This document shows positions 1 through 9,824 of a stretch of DNA of 64,000 nt, one piece after another. The position numbers and the translations under genes were made by a program. How positions within the stretch are numbered: the first letter of the stretch is position 1; every line of letters starts with the position of its first letter. Below the pieces are notes generated by a model. That model was not told the DNA's origin. It was given only the letters and a program-made list of their open reading frames with translations, and made no database searches. Source of the DNA: Pustulibacterium marinum. Its GTDB lineage: Bacteria > Bacteroidota > Bacteroidia > Flavobacteriales > Flavobacteriaceae. The stretch covers positions 89,306 to 153,305 of the forward strand of contig NZ_FPBK01000003.1 of assembly GCF_900116665.1 (NCBI RefSeq), in the 5' to 3' direction.

Positions 1-2290
1 CATTTTGAATACCGGTAAATACTCCAGATGATAATTCTTCAGAAATTTCAAAAGTAACTGTGGTGGCATTGTCTCCACAACTCGCGCTGCTTACTTTATA
101 GGTGTAATTGTATGTTCCTGCTGTCAATGAAGTGATGTCGATTTCACTAGCTACTGTATTATTGGAAGCATCGGTCCAAATTCCTCCGGTATCTTCGTTA
201 GCTAATAAATCAAACAAATCTATTGTTCCTGTACTAGCGCAATATGATACATCATTGATAGCAGTACCGGAAGAGAAACCTTCAAGCACTTCAAAGTTAA
301 CCGTTGTTGAAGAACTTCCACATGAATTATTTACTTGATATGTATACGTCTGTGTTCCTAAAGCAAGTGTGTTGACATCAATAGGATTTGTAATGGTATT
401 GTTAGAACTATCTAGCCATGTTCCGTTAACGGATTCTGAACCATCCAATAGGCTAAATAAATCAAAAGCACTGGTTGTAGAGCAAACGTCTTGACTCCCT
501 GTGAAAACTCCCGAGGAATCAGTTGATGAAATTGTAAAAGTAACTTCTGTAGCAACGCTATCACATGCCGTGCTCGTAACCGTATAAGAATAGCTATATG
601 TCCCTACTGAAAGCGTACTTAAGTCTATGCTTTCTGAAACAGAGACTCCAGATTGGTTTGTCCAAATACCTCCACTATCTTGGCTACCATCTAACAGGGT
701 AAACAAGTCCAAATTAGTTGATGGATTACAAAAATCTACTATTCCCGTAAACGTTCCAGAAGATGGGCCTTGTATCACATTGATTGTAACAGCTGTGGAA
801 GTAACTCCACAAAAATTTGAAACCTCATAAGTAAAACTATGAGCACCCAAAGTCAGCGAGGATGCATCTATAGGATTAGTTATTGTAGCATTGGAATTAT
901 CCAGCCAAGTTCCGGTAATATCTTCAGATCCATCTAGTAATGAATATAAATCAAAGCTAGAATTATTAGCACAAACATCCTGAACTCCTGTAAATACAGC
1001 GGCTTGAGGTAGATTGAAAACAGTTACATCTACAGTAGCACTGCTAGCATCGCACCCTCCAGATCCCAAAACAGTATAGGTATACGTTCCTGAAGAATCT
1101 TGTGAAGGATCAAAAAAACCTGTTCCGCTTGCCAAGGCAGGACTCCAAGTACCTCCCGTATCTGGCGAACCTCCTAGATAATTAATTAGGTCCTCTCCTG
1201 CATCTAAAATACAAAAAGAAGCTACTCCATTCTCACCAGAATTTATAGTTGGACTCACTACAATGGTCACAATCGCTGAATCTTCGGGACAACTTGTTGA
1301 GTTTTGAACGGTATAAGTAAAACTATATGTATTATTTCCAGACATTGACGTTGCATCAACAATATTTCCCGAAACGGGTAAATCTCCTGTCCAAACCCCA
1401 TTTGAATCTGGATTTCCGTTCAATTCTGAAAAAAGATCTATAGTTCCAATATTGGCTAAATCACTCTCACAAAGTTCTAAAGTTGTATCATCTCCGGCTA
1501 TATTTTCATCGTAAACAGTAACTGTAACAGCCAATCTATTATCACTTTCACAGGGAGCGTTCACTTCTGTACCATAATAGGTTGCGCCGTCTATTAAGGG
1601 TGTTGCATTATTTAAAGGAGTACTTGCGGTCAACGAGCTATACCAATTATTGGTACCAGATGCCAAAATATCTGCAACCGTTGGTGGGTTTGAAGAACTT
1701 CCACAAAAATATTGTTCACTATCTCCTACCGGAGCTTCCGTAACTAAAAACAAACTCACTAAAACACTGAAGCGAGTTGTTTCACAACCAGTTCCAGAAG
1801 GAGTTTGGCTTACGTAATACAATTGACCATCCGTTAACGTGGTACTTTCTGAAAGTACATTTCCCCCGATTTCTGCATCGTACCATAATAAATTTTCTCC
1901 TACAGCAAACAAATCTGCTATGGTTGGTAATACTTGTGAAGATGAGGTGATACAAAATCCTTGATAACTTACTCCTTGCGGCTCTCCATAAATAATTACT
2001 TCTACACTTTCACGTGCGCCACATGTACCTGTATTGTTATCAGCAAAATAGGTCATTCCATCAATCAAAGCTGTATCTGAATTTAATGGAATAGTGGAAG
2101 ATGCGGTTGCGTACCATTGCACTCCATCCCCGGTATCAACTGCGGTTAAGCTTGCTATGGTTGGATCTTGAGAATCACAGAAATACTGAGTAGTGTTTGG
2201 TATTGAGGGGCACTGCGAAAAAATATTTTGTGATAGAAGAAGATTAAACAAGAAACATATTAAAAATCCTCTAAGAGTAATTTTTTCCAT
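1..2290 (-). CDS. Large secreted Ig-like repeat protein (adhesin type), N-terminal part
   Basis: The frame opens with ATG at 2290 and stays open to the window edge, about 763 codons; the C-terminus lies outside. The first ~26 residues are a signal peptide (hydrophobic LICFLFNLLL, then FSQ). After several ~80-residue modules it settles into Ig-like modules of about 85-90 residues, each with a Cys near the start, a central LLDGSxDxxGTW and a closing TYxVxxxCG strand; adjacent modules are close copies. Secreted repeat proteins of this kind in Bacteroidota usually end in a type IX secretion or gliding-associated C-terminal domain, expected beyond base 1 but not visible here. A surface-adhesion role is inference; the signal peptide and repeats are seen directly. 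Confidence 0.8.
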   Translation of the reverse strand, partial: MEKITLRGFLICFLFNLLLSQNIFSQCPSIPNTTQYFCDSQDPTIASLTAVDTGDGVQWYATASSTIPLNSDTALIDGMTYFADNNTGTCGARESVEVIIYGEPQGVSYQGFCITSSSQVLPTIADLFAVGENLLWYDAEIGGNVLSESTTLTDGQLYYVSQTPSGTGCETTRFSVLVSLFLVTEAPVGDSEQYFCGSSSNPPTVADILASGTNNWYSSLTASTPLNNATPLIDGATYYGTEVNAPCESDNRLAVTVTVYDENIAGDDTTLELCESDLANIGTIDLFSELNGNPDSNGVWTGDLPVSGNIVDATSMSGNNTYSFTYTVQNSTSCPEDSAIVTIVVSPTINSGENGVASFCILDAGEDLINYLGGSPDTGGTWSPALASGTGFFDPSQDSSGTYTYTVLGSGGCDASSATVDVTVFNLPQAAVFTGVQDVCANNSSFDLYSLLDGSEDITGTWLDNSNATITNPIDASSLTLGAHSFTYEVSNFCGVTSTAVTINVIQGPSSGTFTGIVDFCNPSTNLDLFTLLDGSQDSGGIWTNQSGVSVSESIDLSTLSVGTYSYSYTVTSTACDSVATEVTFTISSTDSSGVFTGSQDVCSTTSAFDLFSLLDGSESVNGTWLDSSNNTITNPIDVNTLALGTQTYTYQVNNSCGSSSTTVNFEVLEGFSSGTAINDVSYCASTGTIDLFDLLANEDTGGIWTDASNNTVASEIDITSLTAGTYNYTYKVSSASCGDNATTVTFEISEELSSGVFTGIQN

Positions 2291-2341
2291 TAGTTAACGT
2301 GAAATTATTTTTTGTATCTGTTCCATTACTACATTTGGTTA

Positions 2342-3982
2342 TCACTTGAGTTGAACTTCCTTTCCATTATTTAGCTGGTACAGATGTGTGTTTTGGTTTA
2401 TATATTCGTTTGGTTGTTTTGTTTCTGAGTAATCAAAAATTAATTGTAATCCTTCCGAAGTGACGTCTAAAGTTTCTTCAAAACCTTGATTTTGTGAAAG
2501 TCTTAGAACTGCATCAAAAGTAACGTCAAAACCTATGATTGCTTTTTCACTAGGTTCTAAATTATATTTAGACTTGAATTTTTTGAAGAACTTTTCTTTA
2601 TGAACTTTACTACCTTTAACTGATTCCATTTTCGGATAGATCATTTTTAAAACTTCAAATCGCTTATTTGATACGTTATCGTCATTTAAAAAATCTACTG
2701 TAAGAAAGGATGCTAATTCTGTATTAAATTTTGAATAATTATGAAGTAATGCATTGGTCACATTAAGAATCGTATTTGATCTCTCCGTGTTCAAAACAAT
2801 AAAATTTTTGGTTCCTTCTTTTAAATGTTCTACTATAGTTTTTTCTTCTATCACTCCATTTTCCGGTGTGGAAATCTGAGAGATTTCTGGATATTCATCT
2901 GTAATGAAAGAAGGCTTTACAGTTGCGTCTATACCATTTACAACAATAACATTACCATTTTGGCTTGTAAGATAATCTAAAAGCATTCGTTGTGTAAAAT
3001 CATTTGGCGGTAAGGCAAAATAAGCTTTTGATTTTTCTGTGGTATCCCACAAAACGGGTGATCCATAAACCACTGGAATATGCTGCTCTACTTTGTTCTG
3101 AAGTTTATGCACTCCAAAAACATCTGCCGTAGAAATAAATAAATCGGACGTAGATAAATTAGCTATTTCACCCGATGTTAATGCCATTGCATTGGCTGTA
3201 TGTTCTTCTACCGTAATCCCTAAAGATTTCAGGGAATCTATTGCCAACATAGCTCCTTTATAAAATTCAGCAAACTCCGGATTCTCTTCTTCAAAATTGG
3301 CGCTATAGATAAACCCTATTTTCTTATGTTGACCTTCTGATAAATTCTTTATAAATAAATTATCTGACACTAAGACTTCTTCTTGTTCAATCGTAGCTTT
3401 ACGATTCACAGAGACTTGTTGTTCAGCTTCATTTTCCACCTCAGCTTCATTTTCTTCTGATTTACCAGCACTATTGGTGGTTGTTTTATAAATAGTTGTT
3501 GTAGCTATTTCACTATTTCCTTTATGGAGGATAATATTTGATTCAGCATGAAAAGAATTTCCCAATGATGGATTCAATCTGTCTAACTCTTCTACCGATA
3601 AATTAAATCTTTTTGCTACACTATATTTTGTATCTCCATTCGCTATTTTATATAAAATTTCTCCGTTACTATGCTGTGAAACTTCTCCGTTAGCATTGCT
3701 GGAAGCTTCAAAACTCTGAAATTTTGATAAAACATCTATCTTTTGTTCAGCACTGTTAGCAACTCCATTTGTAATTGTGAGAACCTGACCCGTTTTTAAC
3801 CCTGAAACTATTTGTGGATTTTGAGCCTCTAAATCTTCAATAGAAATATGATATTGTCTCGAAAGTTTATACTTGGTTTCTCCAGCAACAACAGTATGTT
3901 TCATTACCTCTTGAGCAGAAATTGAATTACTTACCAAGCAAAGCAACAGCACAAAAAATAATTTACTTGGTTTAAAAAACAT
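2342..3982 (-). CDS. LysM domain protein with C-terminal periplasmic-binding-like domain
   Basis: Two LysM modules sit near the N-terminus (HTVVAGETKYKLSRQY and YKIANGDTKYSVAKRF, about residues 30-70 and 108-152 from the chosen start), followed by an acidic low-complexity linker. The remaining ~320 residues begin KKIGFIYSANFEEENPEF and look like a type I periplasmic-binding fold (receptor family of amino-acid ABC substrate-binding proteins). LysM modules bind peptidoglycan, so the protein is probably held at the wall in the periplasm. I chose ATG 3982 because it gives a clean signal peptide (MFFKPSKLFFVLLLCLVS, ending in AQ); ATG 4018 adds 12 residues. No transporter genes adjoin, so uptake is not supported; sensing or wall scaffolding is equally possible. 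Confidence 0.8.
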   Translation of the reverse strand: MFFKPSKLFFVLLLCLVSNSISAQEVMKHTVVAGETKYKLSRQYHISIEDLEAQNPQIVSGLKTGQVLTITNGVANSAEQKIDVLSKFQSFEASSNANGEVSQHSNGEILYKIANGDTKYSVAKRFNLSVEELDRLNPSLGNSFHAESNIILHKGNSEIATTTIYKTTTNSAGKSEENEAEVENEAEQQVSVNRKATIEQEEVLVSDNLFIKNLSEGQHKKIGFIYSANFEEENPEFAEFYKGAMLAIDSLKSLGITVEEHTANAMALTSGEIANLSTSDLFISTADVFGVHKLQNKVEQHIPVVYGSPVLWDTTEKSKAYFALPPNDFTQRMLLDYLTSQNGNVIVVNGIDATVKPSFITDEYPEISQISTPENGVIEEKTIVEHLKEGTKNFIVLNTERSNTILNVTNALLHNYSKFNTELASFLTVDFLNDDNVSNKRFEVLKMIYPKMESVKGSKVHKEKFFKKFKSKYNLEPSEKAIIGFDVTFDAVLRLSQNQGFEETLDVTSEGLQLIFDYSETKQPNEYINQNTHLYQLNNGKEVQLK

Positions 3983-4018
3983 AGTTACCAGATTTTTCAC
4001 AATATATTGTATAGTCAT

Positions 4019-4414
4019 AAAATACCATCTAAAATTATAAAATTTTCAATACAATCAATCTTTTTTTTAACTTTTATCACTTTAGAAAACATTTTTTACT
4101 AAATGCATAAATTTTCTATTGAATAATAAAAATACTTATTACAAATTTAGGTTTTCTTCCACAATACCCTCATTTTTTTAAAAAAAAATGTATTTTGAGT
4201 ACTTCCCGTAGTTTGTAGATCTAACATTCCCTACTTCATTCTCATAGATATTTACCTACAAATAAATAGCGTAAAAAACTTATAAACAATTTATACTGAA
4301 ACTATTATTATGACATCTAAAATTCAGATAATTTATTATAAAGTTTTAGCACCTTTTCGAAACAAAAGAAATGAATACATTTGCACAAATTAAATACTAC
4401 TAACTATAATTATA
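4019..4414. other. AT-rich divergent intergenic region
   Basis: About 395 bases between the LysM gene (minus) and gcvT (plus). It is very AT-rich with runs of T and A and has no supported reading frame. It must hold promoters for both directions; only the gcvT -7 box is clear. No glycine riboswitch core was recognised ahead of gcvT. Confidence 0.5.
4376..4383 (+). promoter_or_regulatory. -7 promoter box (TACATTTG) for gcvT
   Basis: TACATTTG matches the Bacteroidota -7 consensus TAnnTTTG and lies 31 bases before the gcvT ATG. A TTG -33 box at the normal spacing is not obvious, so this is a motif match only. Confidence 0.45.
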
Positions 4415-5494
4415 ATGAAACAAATACAACTACATACTACACACGAGGCTCTTGGAGCAAAAATGGTTCCTTTCGCAGGATTTCAAATGCCGGTACAATA
4501 CGAAGGTGTAACTATTGAACACGAAACAGTGAGAAAAGCTGTGGGTGTTTTTGACGTTTCACACATGGGAGAATTTTTGGTTTCCGGGCCAAATGCTTTG
4601 GATTTAATTCAGAAAATATCTTCTAACGATGCTTCAAAACTAACTATTGGTAAAGCACAATATAGCTGTATGCCAAATGACAAAGGTGGAATTGTAGATG
4701 ACTTATTGATTTATAAAATAAAAGAGGAACAATACCTTCTTGTAGTAAATGCTTCAAACATTGAAAAAGATTGGAACTGGATTGCGTCTCATAATACAAT
4801 GGAAGCTGAAATGAAAAATATTTCAGACAATTATTCGTTATTAGCTATTCAAGGTCCAAAAGCGGTAGAGGCTATGCAAAGTTTAACTTCTGTAGATCTT
4901 TCAGCTATTAAATATTACAATTTTGAAGTAGCCGATTTTGCAGGAATTGAACATGTAATTATTTCAGCAACAGGATATACAGGAAGTGGTGGTTTTGAAA
5001 TTTATTGTAAAAACACAGAAGTAGAACAGGTTTGGAGTAAAGTAATGGAAGCCGGCGCCGATTTTGGCATAAAACCAATAGGTTTGGCTGCGAGAGATAC
5101 TTTACGTTTAGAAATGGGATTCTGCTTATACGGAAATGATATCAACGACGAAACTTCTCCATTAGAAGCTGGTTTAGGCTGGATTACCAAATTCACCAAA
5201 GATTTTGTAAATTCAGATGCTTTAAAAACTCAAAAAGAGGAAGGTGTTACAAGAAAATTGGTCGGTTTTGAAATGAATGAACGCGCCATTCCACGCCACT
5301 ATTATGATATTGTAGATGCGGAAGGAAACAAAATTGGTATAGTAACCAGTGGAACCATGTCGCCATCTTTAGGAAAAGGAATTGGATTAGGATATGTACC
5401 TACTGAATTGAGCAAACCAGGTTCAGAAATATGTATTCAGGTTCGTAAAAAAGCTGTACCGGCTACCGTAGTAAAACTTCCTTTTTACAAATAA
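4415..5494 (+). CDS. gcvT: Aminomethyltransferase, glycine cleavage system T protein
   Basis: 359 residues, the normal family length. T protein moves the methylene carbon from aminomethylated H protein to tetrahydrofolate and releases ammonia, in the cytoplasm. Seen directly: the N-terminal [10 protein letters not shown] and FDVSHMGEF folate-binding segments, the [10 protein letters not shown] segment that carries the catalytic aspartate, [14 protein letters not shown], and the late [12 protein letters not shown] and GLGWITKF motifs. The other glycine cleavage genes are not in this window. It heads a plus-strand run with the pterin dehydratase 14 bases downstream, so the two are probably co-transcribed. 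Confidence 0.96.
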   Translation: MKQIQLHTTHEALGAKMVPFAGFQMPVQYEGVTIEHETVRKAVGVFDVSHMGEFLVSGPNALDLIQKISSNDASKLTIGKAQYSCMPNDKGGIVDDLLIYKIKEEQYLLVVNASNIEKDWNWIASHNTMEAEMKNISDNYSLLAIQGPKAVEAMQSLTSVDLSAIKYYNFEVADFAGIEHVIISATGYTGSGGFEIYCKNTEVEQVWSKVMEAGADFGIKPIGLAARDTLRLEMGFCLYGNDINDETSPLEAGLGWITKFTKDFVNSDALKTQKEEGVTRKLVGFEMNERAIPRHYYDIVDAEGNKIGIVTSGTMSPSLGKGIGLGYVPTELSKPGSEICIQVRKKAVPATVVKLPFYK

Positions 5495-5508
5495 AAAAGT
5501 TAATTGCT

Positions 5509-5790
5509 ATGAAAAAATTGAACGAAACAGAAATCAACACCATTTTGCAAGACCTTCAAGGTTGGCACTTTATAGACAATGGTCTGGAAACTTCTTTTGA
5601 GTTTCCTAACTTCAAAGATGCATTCTCGGCCATTACCAGAATTGCTTTTGAAGCAGAGCGCTTGCAACATCACCCAGATTGGAGCAATAGCTACAATACT
5701 TTAACCATACGTTTAACCACACATGATGCAGACGGAGTTACCGAAAAAGACGTGGAATTCGCCAAACTCATTGATGAGTTGGTAGCTTAG
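5509..5790 (+). CDS. 4a-hydroxytetrahydrobiopterin dehydratase (pterin carbinolamine dehydratase)
   Basis: 93 residues, full length for this family. The enzyme dehydrates 4a-hydroxy-tetrahydrobiopterin so that the pterin cofactor of aromatic amino acid hydroxylases can be recycled. The signature is complete: EAERLQHHPDWSNSY at residues 48-62 with the catalytic His pair, then LTTHDADGVTEKD at 69-81. No hydroxylase gene lies nearby. It sits 14 bases after gcvT, so both pterin- and folate-handling proteins may share a transcript. Confidence 0.93.
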   Translation: MKKLNETEINTILQDLQGWHFIDNGLETSFEFPNFKDAFSAITRIAFEAERLQHHPDWSNSYNTLTIRLTTHDADGVTEKDVEFAKLIDELVA

Positions 5791-5816
5791 CTGTATGCCA
5801 AAAAGGAGCATATAAT

Positions 5817-6632
5817 TTGAATAGAATATTGATATTAGGAGCAAGTGGCTTTATAGGAAATACCATTTATAAAGAACTTTGCTCCTATTATGATGTTTAC
5901 GGCACATATAGAAGTAAAAAATCTTTCCGAAAAAATCAGCATTTCATTCGTTTTGATATGGATATCGATGGCGTAGATGAAGTGTTGAAAGAAGTAAAAC
6001 CACATATCATTATTTCTGCCTTGAGAGGCGACTTTGATGAACAAATTGCAGTGCATGATGTTTTGATAGATTATGTAAAAAATTCAAATCGAAAAATCAT
6101 CTTTCTTTCTTCTGCCAATGTTTTTGATGCGTTTACCAATTTTCCTTCCTATGAAATGGATAAAACACTTTCTGAAAGCAAATGGGGCCGTTTAAAAATC
6201 AGAATTGAAAACAAACTACTCAGAATTCCGGAAAAGAATTACTGCATTGCCAGAGTTCCAATGGTTTTTGGAACTGGTTCTCCACGAGTACAGGAAATAT
6301 TAGCACATCATAAGCTAGAAGTTCCTTATGAGGTTTTCCCAGATTTGGTTATGAACACCACTTATGCTGATAAACTTGCACAGCAAATTCACTACATGGT
6401 AAACCGAAACAAAAAGGGAATTTTTCATTTAGGCAGTACCGATTTGATTCACCACAATGAGTTTATTGAAGAGATTTGTAAAGGACTACAACTAAAAAAT
6501 ATCGTTTTTAAGAATGTGTATACTTCTAATTATGATCGGTTTTTAGCGGTAATTCCTAAAGACAATAAACTCCCAAAACATTTACAATTAACAACAGACG
6601 ACGTTCTAAAAGACAGCATTAAATTCTCATAA
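5817..6632 (+). CDS. NAD(P)-dependent epimerase/reductase-like protein (extended SDR, RmlD-like)
   Basis: 271 residues with an N-terminal Rossmann motif GASGFIG at residues 8-14 and a YEMDK segment that fits the SDR YxxxK catalytic pair. The overall pattern resembles sugar-nucleotide reductases such as RmlD, but the substrate cannot be read from sequence. The start is TTG at 5817: the only nearby ATG (5794) leads to a stop after six codons, and an AAAGGAG sequence about 10 bases upstream of the TTG gives an unusually good ribosome site for this phylum. It lies 26 bases after the dehydratase gene. Confidence 0.8.
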   Translation: MNRILILGASGFIGNTIYKELCSYYDVYGTYRSKKSFRKNQHFIRFDMDIDGVDEVLKEVKPHIIISALRGDFDEQIAVHDVLIDYVKNSNRKIIFLSSANVFDAFTNFPSYEMDKTLSESKWGRLKIRIENKLLRIPEKNYCIARVPMVFGTGSPRVQEILAHHKLEVPYEVFPDLVMNTTYADKLAQQIHYMVNRNKKGIFHLGSTDLIHHNEFIEEICKGLQLKNIVFKNVYTSNYDRFLAVIPKDNKLPKHLQLTTDDVLKDSIKFS

Positions 6633-6689
6633 AATAGTTATGATTTCTGCAAGATATTCCTATTTTTACAGAAACCATGTCGCATAAAA

Positions 6690-8726
6690 ATGAGAATCTC
6701 TAACATACTTTTACTTTTTTTCTTAATTTTTTACAATTCATCTTTTTCACAAAATACTTTCTGCGATAATTTTACCAATGTGAATAAGGTAATTCAGGAG
6801 TTTCACTACGCTCCAAAAACTGTGGATGATTCACTTTCCAATTACGTTTTTGTCTCCTATTTACATAAACTAGACGAAGATGATTTGATTCTCACAAAAC
6901 CTGATCTCGATTCTTTACAAAAACATCGATACCAACTAGACGATTATTTAACAAACCAAGATTGTAGTTTTTTTGAAGAATTTTATTCAGTTTATAAAAA
7001 GAGGTTGAATGACACTAAAAATATCCTTTCAGAAATCAATGTAACCCAATTAGACTATAGTGGTAAGGACTCGTTGCACTATTATCAGATTGGTGAAAAA
7101 AGAAAAGAGTTTAGCTACGCAGATGATACCAAAGAGTTAAAAAGATTTTGGTCCAAAAAAATAAGAAAAGAAACTATTGACAGGTATTTAGATATTGCCG
7201 ATAGTACAAGCATTTTCAGCAAAGAAGCTCCAAACTATGCACAACAAATTATATCTAATGAACTGTGCACCATTGCCGATAAATTAAATGACGATGTATC
7301 GCTAAGGAAAAAGATGCAAGATTGGTTTTTGAATACGTTCTGCTCCTATTTTGACCCTCATACCAACTATTTTAATAACAGTGAGAAAAGTTTTTTTGAC
7401 GAATCTATTCATGATGATTTTAAATCTATTGGAGTTTTCTTCTCAAAGAACGATGAAGGAATTGTTTCTATAAGCGAAGTACAACCAGGAAGTTCTGCCT
7501 GGAAACACGATATGGTTTCAGAAGGTGATGAAGTATTGGAAATCAATTCAAACAAAAAAAAACTAGATATGAATTGTATAGGCGTGGAAACATTGTACTC
7601 TTTTATTTATGATCCTGAAAACACTGCAATTCAATTCAAAATAAGAAAAAAAGAAACCAAAGAAATTACCGATGTTACTCTGAAAAAAGAAAACATACAT
7701 GTTTCAGAGAATACAGTTGACAGTTACATTTTAGACGGATCGCAAAAGATTGGATACATACGCCTTCCAAGCTTCTATACGAGTGAAGATTTTGGAATGG
7801 GTTGTGCAAATGATATTGCCAAAGAAGTATTACGATTAAATAAAGAAGGAATAAGCGCCCTAGTACTAGATCTTCGAGACAATGGCGGTGGATCTTTACA
7901 AGAAGCAACTGACTTGGTTGGTTTATTTATAGATCGCGGTCCAGTAGCTATCATCAATAATTTTCAAGACCAAAGTGATATTTATAAAGATTACAACCGC
8001 GGTACTATTTTTAGCAAACCTATGGTAGTTATGGTCAATGGTCATTCAGCTTCTGCTTCTGAGTATGTAAGTGCTGCTTTGCAAGATCATCAACGTGCAT
8101 TTATAGTAGGTTCTCCAACTTTTGGAAAAGGAAGTGGACAAATTATTCGTCCTGTAAATCCTGAAGATCCAAAAGCTGGTTTTGTAAAAGTTACCATTGA
8201 AAAATTATACCGAATTACTGGAAAATCATGGCAGAAAAGTGGTGTTATACCAGATTTTGAACTTCCAAGTGCTTTGAGTGGTTACGGAAAAAGAGAATCC
8301 GATTATAAAAATGTACTAGCAAAAGATACCATTGTAAAAAAAGTATATTTCAAATTTCCTTCAGCGAAAAACATTTCATCTTTCCAAGTAAAAAGCAGTG
8401 AGCGCTTGGCAGCTTTACCGGAAACTGCAACAATCAATCATATAAAAGATGAATTGAAACGCTATGCAGATGATCGCAACCCTATTCCATTGACTCTAAA
8501 AGCTATTGAGAGTAGAGAGCAAATTTTCAAAGAAATTATTGATCAACTAAATGGTCTGCACGCAAAAAATACTTTTTTCACTATTGAGAACACAGAAGCT
8601 GCCAAAGAAATTCTTTCAAAAAATAGTGACGCCACCACGATAGATGATTCTAAAAAGAAATCACTTTCTGAAGACTTTGAACTCATAGAAACCTACCACA
8701 TTTTAAACGATATCATAAAACACTAA
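6690..8726 (+). CDS. S41 family C-terminal processing peptidase (tail-specific protease type)
   Basis: 678 residues beginning with a signal peptide (LLLFFLIFYNSSFSQ), so the enzyme acts in the periplasm. An N-terminal helical domain is followed by a PDZ domain (IGVFFSKNDEGIVSISEVQPG, about residues 245-330) and the S41 protease core. The catalytic Ser lies in NGHSASASEYV (about residue 455) and the Lys in PTFGKGSGQ (about 478); LVLDLRDNGGGS is also intact. These proteases trim the C-termini of exported proteins. The long C-terminal extension is as in Prc-type members. The next gene starts 5 bases after the stop, so they form an operon. Confidence 0.93.
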   Translation: MRISNILLLFFLIFYNSSFSQNTFCDNFTNVNKVIQEFHYAPKTVDDSLSNYVFVSYLHKLDEDDLILTKPDLDSLQKHRYQLDDYLTNQDCSFFEEFYSVYKKRLNDTKNILSEINVTQLDYSGKDSLHYYQIGEKRKEFSYADDTKELKRFWSKKIRKETIDRYLDIADSTSIFSKEAPNYAQQIISNELCTIADKLNDDVSLRKKMQDWFLNTFCSYFDPHTNYFNNSEKSFFDESIHDDFKSIGVFFSKNDEGIVSISEVQPGSSAWKHDMVSEGDEVLEINSNKKKLDMNCIGVETLYSFIYDPENTAIQFKIRKKETKEITDVTLKKENIHVSENTVDSYILDGSQKIGYIRLPSFYTSEDFGMGCANDIAKEVLRLNKEGISALVLDLRDNGGGSLQEATDLVGLFIDRGPVAIINNFQDQSDIYKDYNRGTIFSKPMVVMVNGHSASASEYVSAALQDHQRAFIVGSPTFGKGSGQIIRPVNPEDPKAGFVKVTIEKLYRITGKSWQKSGVIPDFELPSALSGYGKRESDYKNVLAKDTIVKKVYFKFPSAKNISSFQVKSSERLAALPETATINHIKDELKRYADDRNPIPLTLKAIESREQIFKEIIDQLNGLHAKNTFFTIENTEAAKEILSKNSDATTIDDSKKKSLSEDFELIETYHILNDIIKH

Positions 8727-8731
8727 CCAAA

Positions 8732-9772
8732 ATGAAAACAAAACTACTTATTGCTTTTTCTTTATTCTTCTTTGGATTTGCCCAAGTTGAAGCACAAGAA
8801 AAAAACAAAGCATTAGAATATTTAGAATTTCTATCAAAAGAAAATGAAAAACTAAACACTCAAGTTTGGCAATATACCAAAGCAGTAGCGCACGATAAAA
8901 GACCTAGAAAAATTGAAAAAACTCGTAAAAATCTAGTAACTCAAATTCAACTTTCCAAAAGAAAAATTTCTCAAATGCCAAGTGTAGATGGAGATGACAC
9001 CTATAAGAATGAATTTGTAAACTATCTTACCATTTATGAAAATTCTATCAATAACGATTATGCAAAAATTGTAGACTTAAAAGAAATCGCTGAGCAATCC
9101 TACGACGCCATGGAAGCCTATATTCTTCTACAAGAAAAGGTTGATGAAAAAATGGAACATGCTTCTACTGAAATAGACAGCGCTCAAGCAACTTTTGCTA
9201 AGAAATACAACATAAATCTTGTTGCAGGACAAGAGAGTGATCTTTCCAAAAAAATGAAAATTTCAAACGCAGTTTTTCAACATAAAAACGCAGCGTATCT
9301 ACCCTTTTTTAAAGCTAATTTTCAGGAAAATCTATTAATTGGTTCTTTAGGTAGCCACAATGTGGGAGATATTCAGCAAAAAGCCTCAGCATTGCAAGCT
9401 TTTGCTCAAGAAGGTCTTGACTCGCTGCAAACAATTCAGGCGTACAATAATGATTCATCTATCATTGATGTTACCAAAAAAGTACTTTTATTTTATAAAG
9501 AAGAAGCAGAAATAAGTGTCCCAGAAATGATTGACTTCATGCTTTTGAATGATAAAATAACTAAAATGCAACAAGCACTCGAAAGTAAAAAAGCAAAAGA
9601 CAGAACCAAAGAAGAAATTGATGAGTACAACAATCTGGTTAAACAAGTAAATACCGAAGTTGCCAAGTTTAACAAGACAAACGAACGTCTCAATCAAGAA
9701 AGAACAGTGTTACTTACCGAATGGGAAACCGTAAGTAACAACTTTTTAAGCAAGCATATACCAAAAAATTAA
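8732..9772 (+). CDS. Secreted helical protein of unknown function
   Basis: 346 residues with a signal peptide (LLIAFSLFFFGFAQVEAQ). The mature part is almost entirely charged helix with heptad-like spacing, for example near residues 285-340, suggesting coiled coils. It weakly recalls surface proteins of the LIC11966 type but I cannot confirm this. It lies 5 bases after the periplasmic S41 protease gene and probably shares its transcript, so an adaptor or substrate of that protease is a reasonable guess only. Confidence 0.75.
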   Translation: MKTKLLIAFSLFFFGFAQVEAQEKNKALEYLEFLSKENEKLNTQVWQYTKAVAHDKRPRKIEKTRKNLVTQIQLSKRKISQMPSVDGDDTYKNEFVNYLTIYENSINNDYAKIVDLKEIAEQSYDAMEAYILLQEKVDEKMEHASTEIDSAQATFAKKYNINLVAGQESDLSKKMKISNAVFQHKNAAYLPFFKANFQENLLIGSLGSHNVGDIQQKASALQAFAQEGLDSLQTIQAYNNDSSIIDVTKKVLLFYKEEAEISVPEMIDFMLLNDKITKMQQALESKKAKDRTKEEIDEYNNLVKQVNTEVAKFNKTNERLNQERTVLLTEWETVSNNFLSKHIPKN

Positions 9773-9781
9773 AACAAACTT

Positions 9782-9789
9782 TATATTTG
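9782..9789 (+). promoter_or_regulatory. -7 promoter box (TATATTTG) for yebC
   Basis: TATATTTG fits the Bacteroidota -7 consensus and lies 35 bases before the yebC start, just after the preceding stop. No clear -33 TTG was found. Confidence 0.45.
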
Positions 9790-9824
9790 TACCACTAGAA
9801 TTTTAAGACAAAAAATAAAATCAT

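Noticed and set aside
108-830. Two plus-strand frames (67-76 codons) inside the adhesin region
   Set aside because: Both are opposite-strand shadows of the repeat protein; they lack starts in context and share their repeats only because the real gene does.
4019-4414. Glycine riboswitch ahead of gcvT
   Set aside because: No recognisable glycine aptamer core; the region is mostly A/T runs.
7554-7562. Nine-A run in the S41 protease gene as a slippage site
   Set aside because: It lies within the middle of the protease with no sensible truncated product; AT-rich coding sequence makes such runs by chance.
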